From positions 1 through 33,606 of the forward strand of contig JANWXL010000571.1 in the NCBI GenBank assembly GCA_025055265.1: DNA of 33,606 bases. Direction: 5' to 3'. Shown here one piece after another: positions 32,942-33,606 of this stretch (position 1 is the first letter of the stretch; each line of letters starts with the position of its first letter). The notes beneath the pieces were generated by a model, which searched no databases, was not told the DNA's origin, and saw only the letters and a program-made list of their open reading frames with translations. The DNA comes from Roseiflexus sp. (GTDB lineage Bacteria; Chloroflexota; Chloroflexia; Chloroflexales; Roseiflexaceae). The translations under genes were made by a program, and so were the position numbers.

Positions 32942-33606
32942 TTATTCAAGCGCCATTTCACCTGCCAGCAGATCCAGCAGGACATCCGGCGGAAGGTCTG
33001 CGAGCGAACGGAGACGCAGCATATGAGGCGGCAGCGGGAGTGTCTCGAGGAGCGCCACCGGTACAGCAACGCATCGCATGCCTGCCGCTGCCGCAGCGCG
33101 AATGCCATTGGGCGAATCTTCCAGCACGACGCAGGACTCAGGCGTCGCACCGAGACACGCAGCGGCGCTCAGAAACAGATCAGGGGCGGGTTTGACGCGC
33201 AGTCCATCACTGCGGGTGCGCACACAGTTGAAGTATGCACGAATGGCATGGCGTTCGAGCCAGCCCTCGACCCACTCACGCGACGCGCTCGACGCTACTG
33301 CCAGGCGAATGCCGCGCGCATGCGCCGCAGTTATCAACTCACGCACGCCGGCTCGAAGCGGTTGCTGATCGCACAACGCGATAAATCGCTCGCGATGTTC
33401 GCGATGGAGCGCCTCGCGGTCAACCGGCGTTCCGGTCAACGCCTCAAGTTCGTCGTAGGGATCGTAACCGCCAATTGTTCCCAGCCCATGCACCCATTTC
33501 TCGGGGAGAAGCTCCGCGCCAAAACGACGATACTGCTCACTCAACACGATGAAATCCGGCGTCTCTGTGTCGAGGATCAACCCATCGAAATCGAAAATCA
33601 AAGCCT
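32942..33606 (-). CDS. HAD-superfamily hydrolase, beta-phosphoglucomutase-like (5' end beyond right edge)
   Basis: At least 219 residues are visible; the gene starts outside the window, as the frame is still open (ALIFDFDG...). Motif I is IFDFDGLILDTE with the nucleophilic Asp and general acid Asp. Motif II is LAVASSASREWVEG, motif III is the Lys in RVKPAPDLF, and motif IV is VVLEDSPNGIRAAAAAGM. A helical cap of subclass I lies between motifs I and II. Such enzymes dephosphorylate or isomerise small phosphorylated metabolites, often sugars. It ends 80 bp before the FAD oxidoreductase start and may be upstream in the same region, but the strong promoter between them suggests separate control. 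Confidence 0.92.
   Translation of the reverse strand, partial: ALIFDFDGLILDTETPDFIVLSEQYRRFGAELLPEKWVHGLGTIGGYDPYDELEALTGTPVDREALHREHRERFIALCDQQPLRAGVRELITAAHARGIRLAVASSASREWVEGWLERHAIRAYFNCVRTRSDGLRVKPAPDLFLSAAACLGATPESCVVLEDSPNGIRAAAAAGMRCVAVPVALLETLPLPPHMLRLRSLADLPPDVLLDLLAGEMALE

Overview
The window comes from a GC-rich bacterial chromosome (my estimate is about 60% G+C). The gene set suggests a filamentous Chloroflexota bacterium, probably Roseiflexus or a close relative. It includes a PTS-type dihydroxyacetone kinase cascade joined to GlpABC, a propionyl-CoA carboxylase-type beta subunit, proteins with long Pro/Thr/Ser linkers, a Ser/Thr kinase and partner-switching regulators. The assignment is inference from gene content; no rRNA, tRNA or CRISPR array was seen.

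Left part (1-3827, all minus strand): the 5' part of thiE behind a TPP riboswitch with an intrinsic terminator in its leader; an intergenic repeat with a perfect palindrome; the membrane protease HtpX; a small heat-shock protein; and a CCA-adding-type nucleotidyltransferase with an HD domain.

Centre-left (3868-14219, minus strand): one tightly packed operon in the order dhaK, dhaL, glpA, glpB, glpC, dhaM, ptsH, ptsI, Ser/Thr kinase. Several junctions are ATGA overlaps or directly abutting codons. It encodes anaerobic-type glycerol-3-phosphate dehydrogenase (to DHAP) and a complete phosphorelay from PEP through EI, HPr and DhaM to DhaL/DhaK acting on dihydroxyacetone. The last gene is an unusual membrane-anchored kinase with DnaJ-like zinc knuckles. 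An extended -10 promoter precedes dhaK.

Centre (14427-20013, plus strand): a Pro/Thr-rich membrane protein with 30-bp repeats, a membrane histidine kinase, and an overlapping gene for a membrane-anchored parallel beta-helix protein. Facing them on the minus strand is a thioredoxin / CsoR-family regulator pair. The regulator has the Cys/Tyr/Cys pattern of persulfide sensors. A matching operator-like site lies between trxA and a divergent acetyltransferase gene.

Right part (21270-33606): a small membrane protein; the acyl-CoA carboxylase beta subunit with a large hairpin after it; a two-gene glycine-zipper cassette flanked by inverted repeats; about 700 bp of tandem and dispersed repeats; a partner-switching module of two RsbW-like ATPases, a STAS antagonist and a membrane protein; decayed gene fragments; a LOG-family protein; and a minus-strand catabolic cluster. 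That cluster holds an FAD oxidoreductase, two Gfo/Idh/MocA dehydrogenases and a phosphotriesterase-like hydrolase behind a good sigma-70-type promoter and a palindrome. A HAD phosphatase gene runs off the right end.
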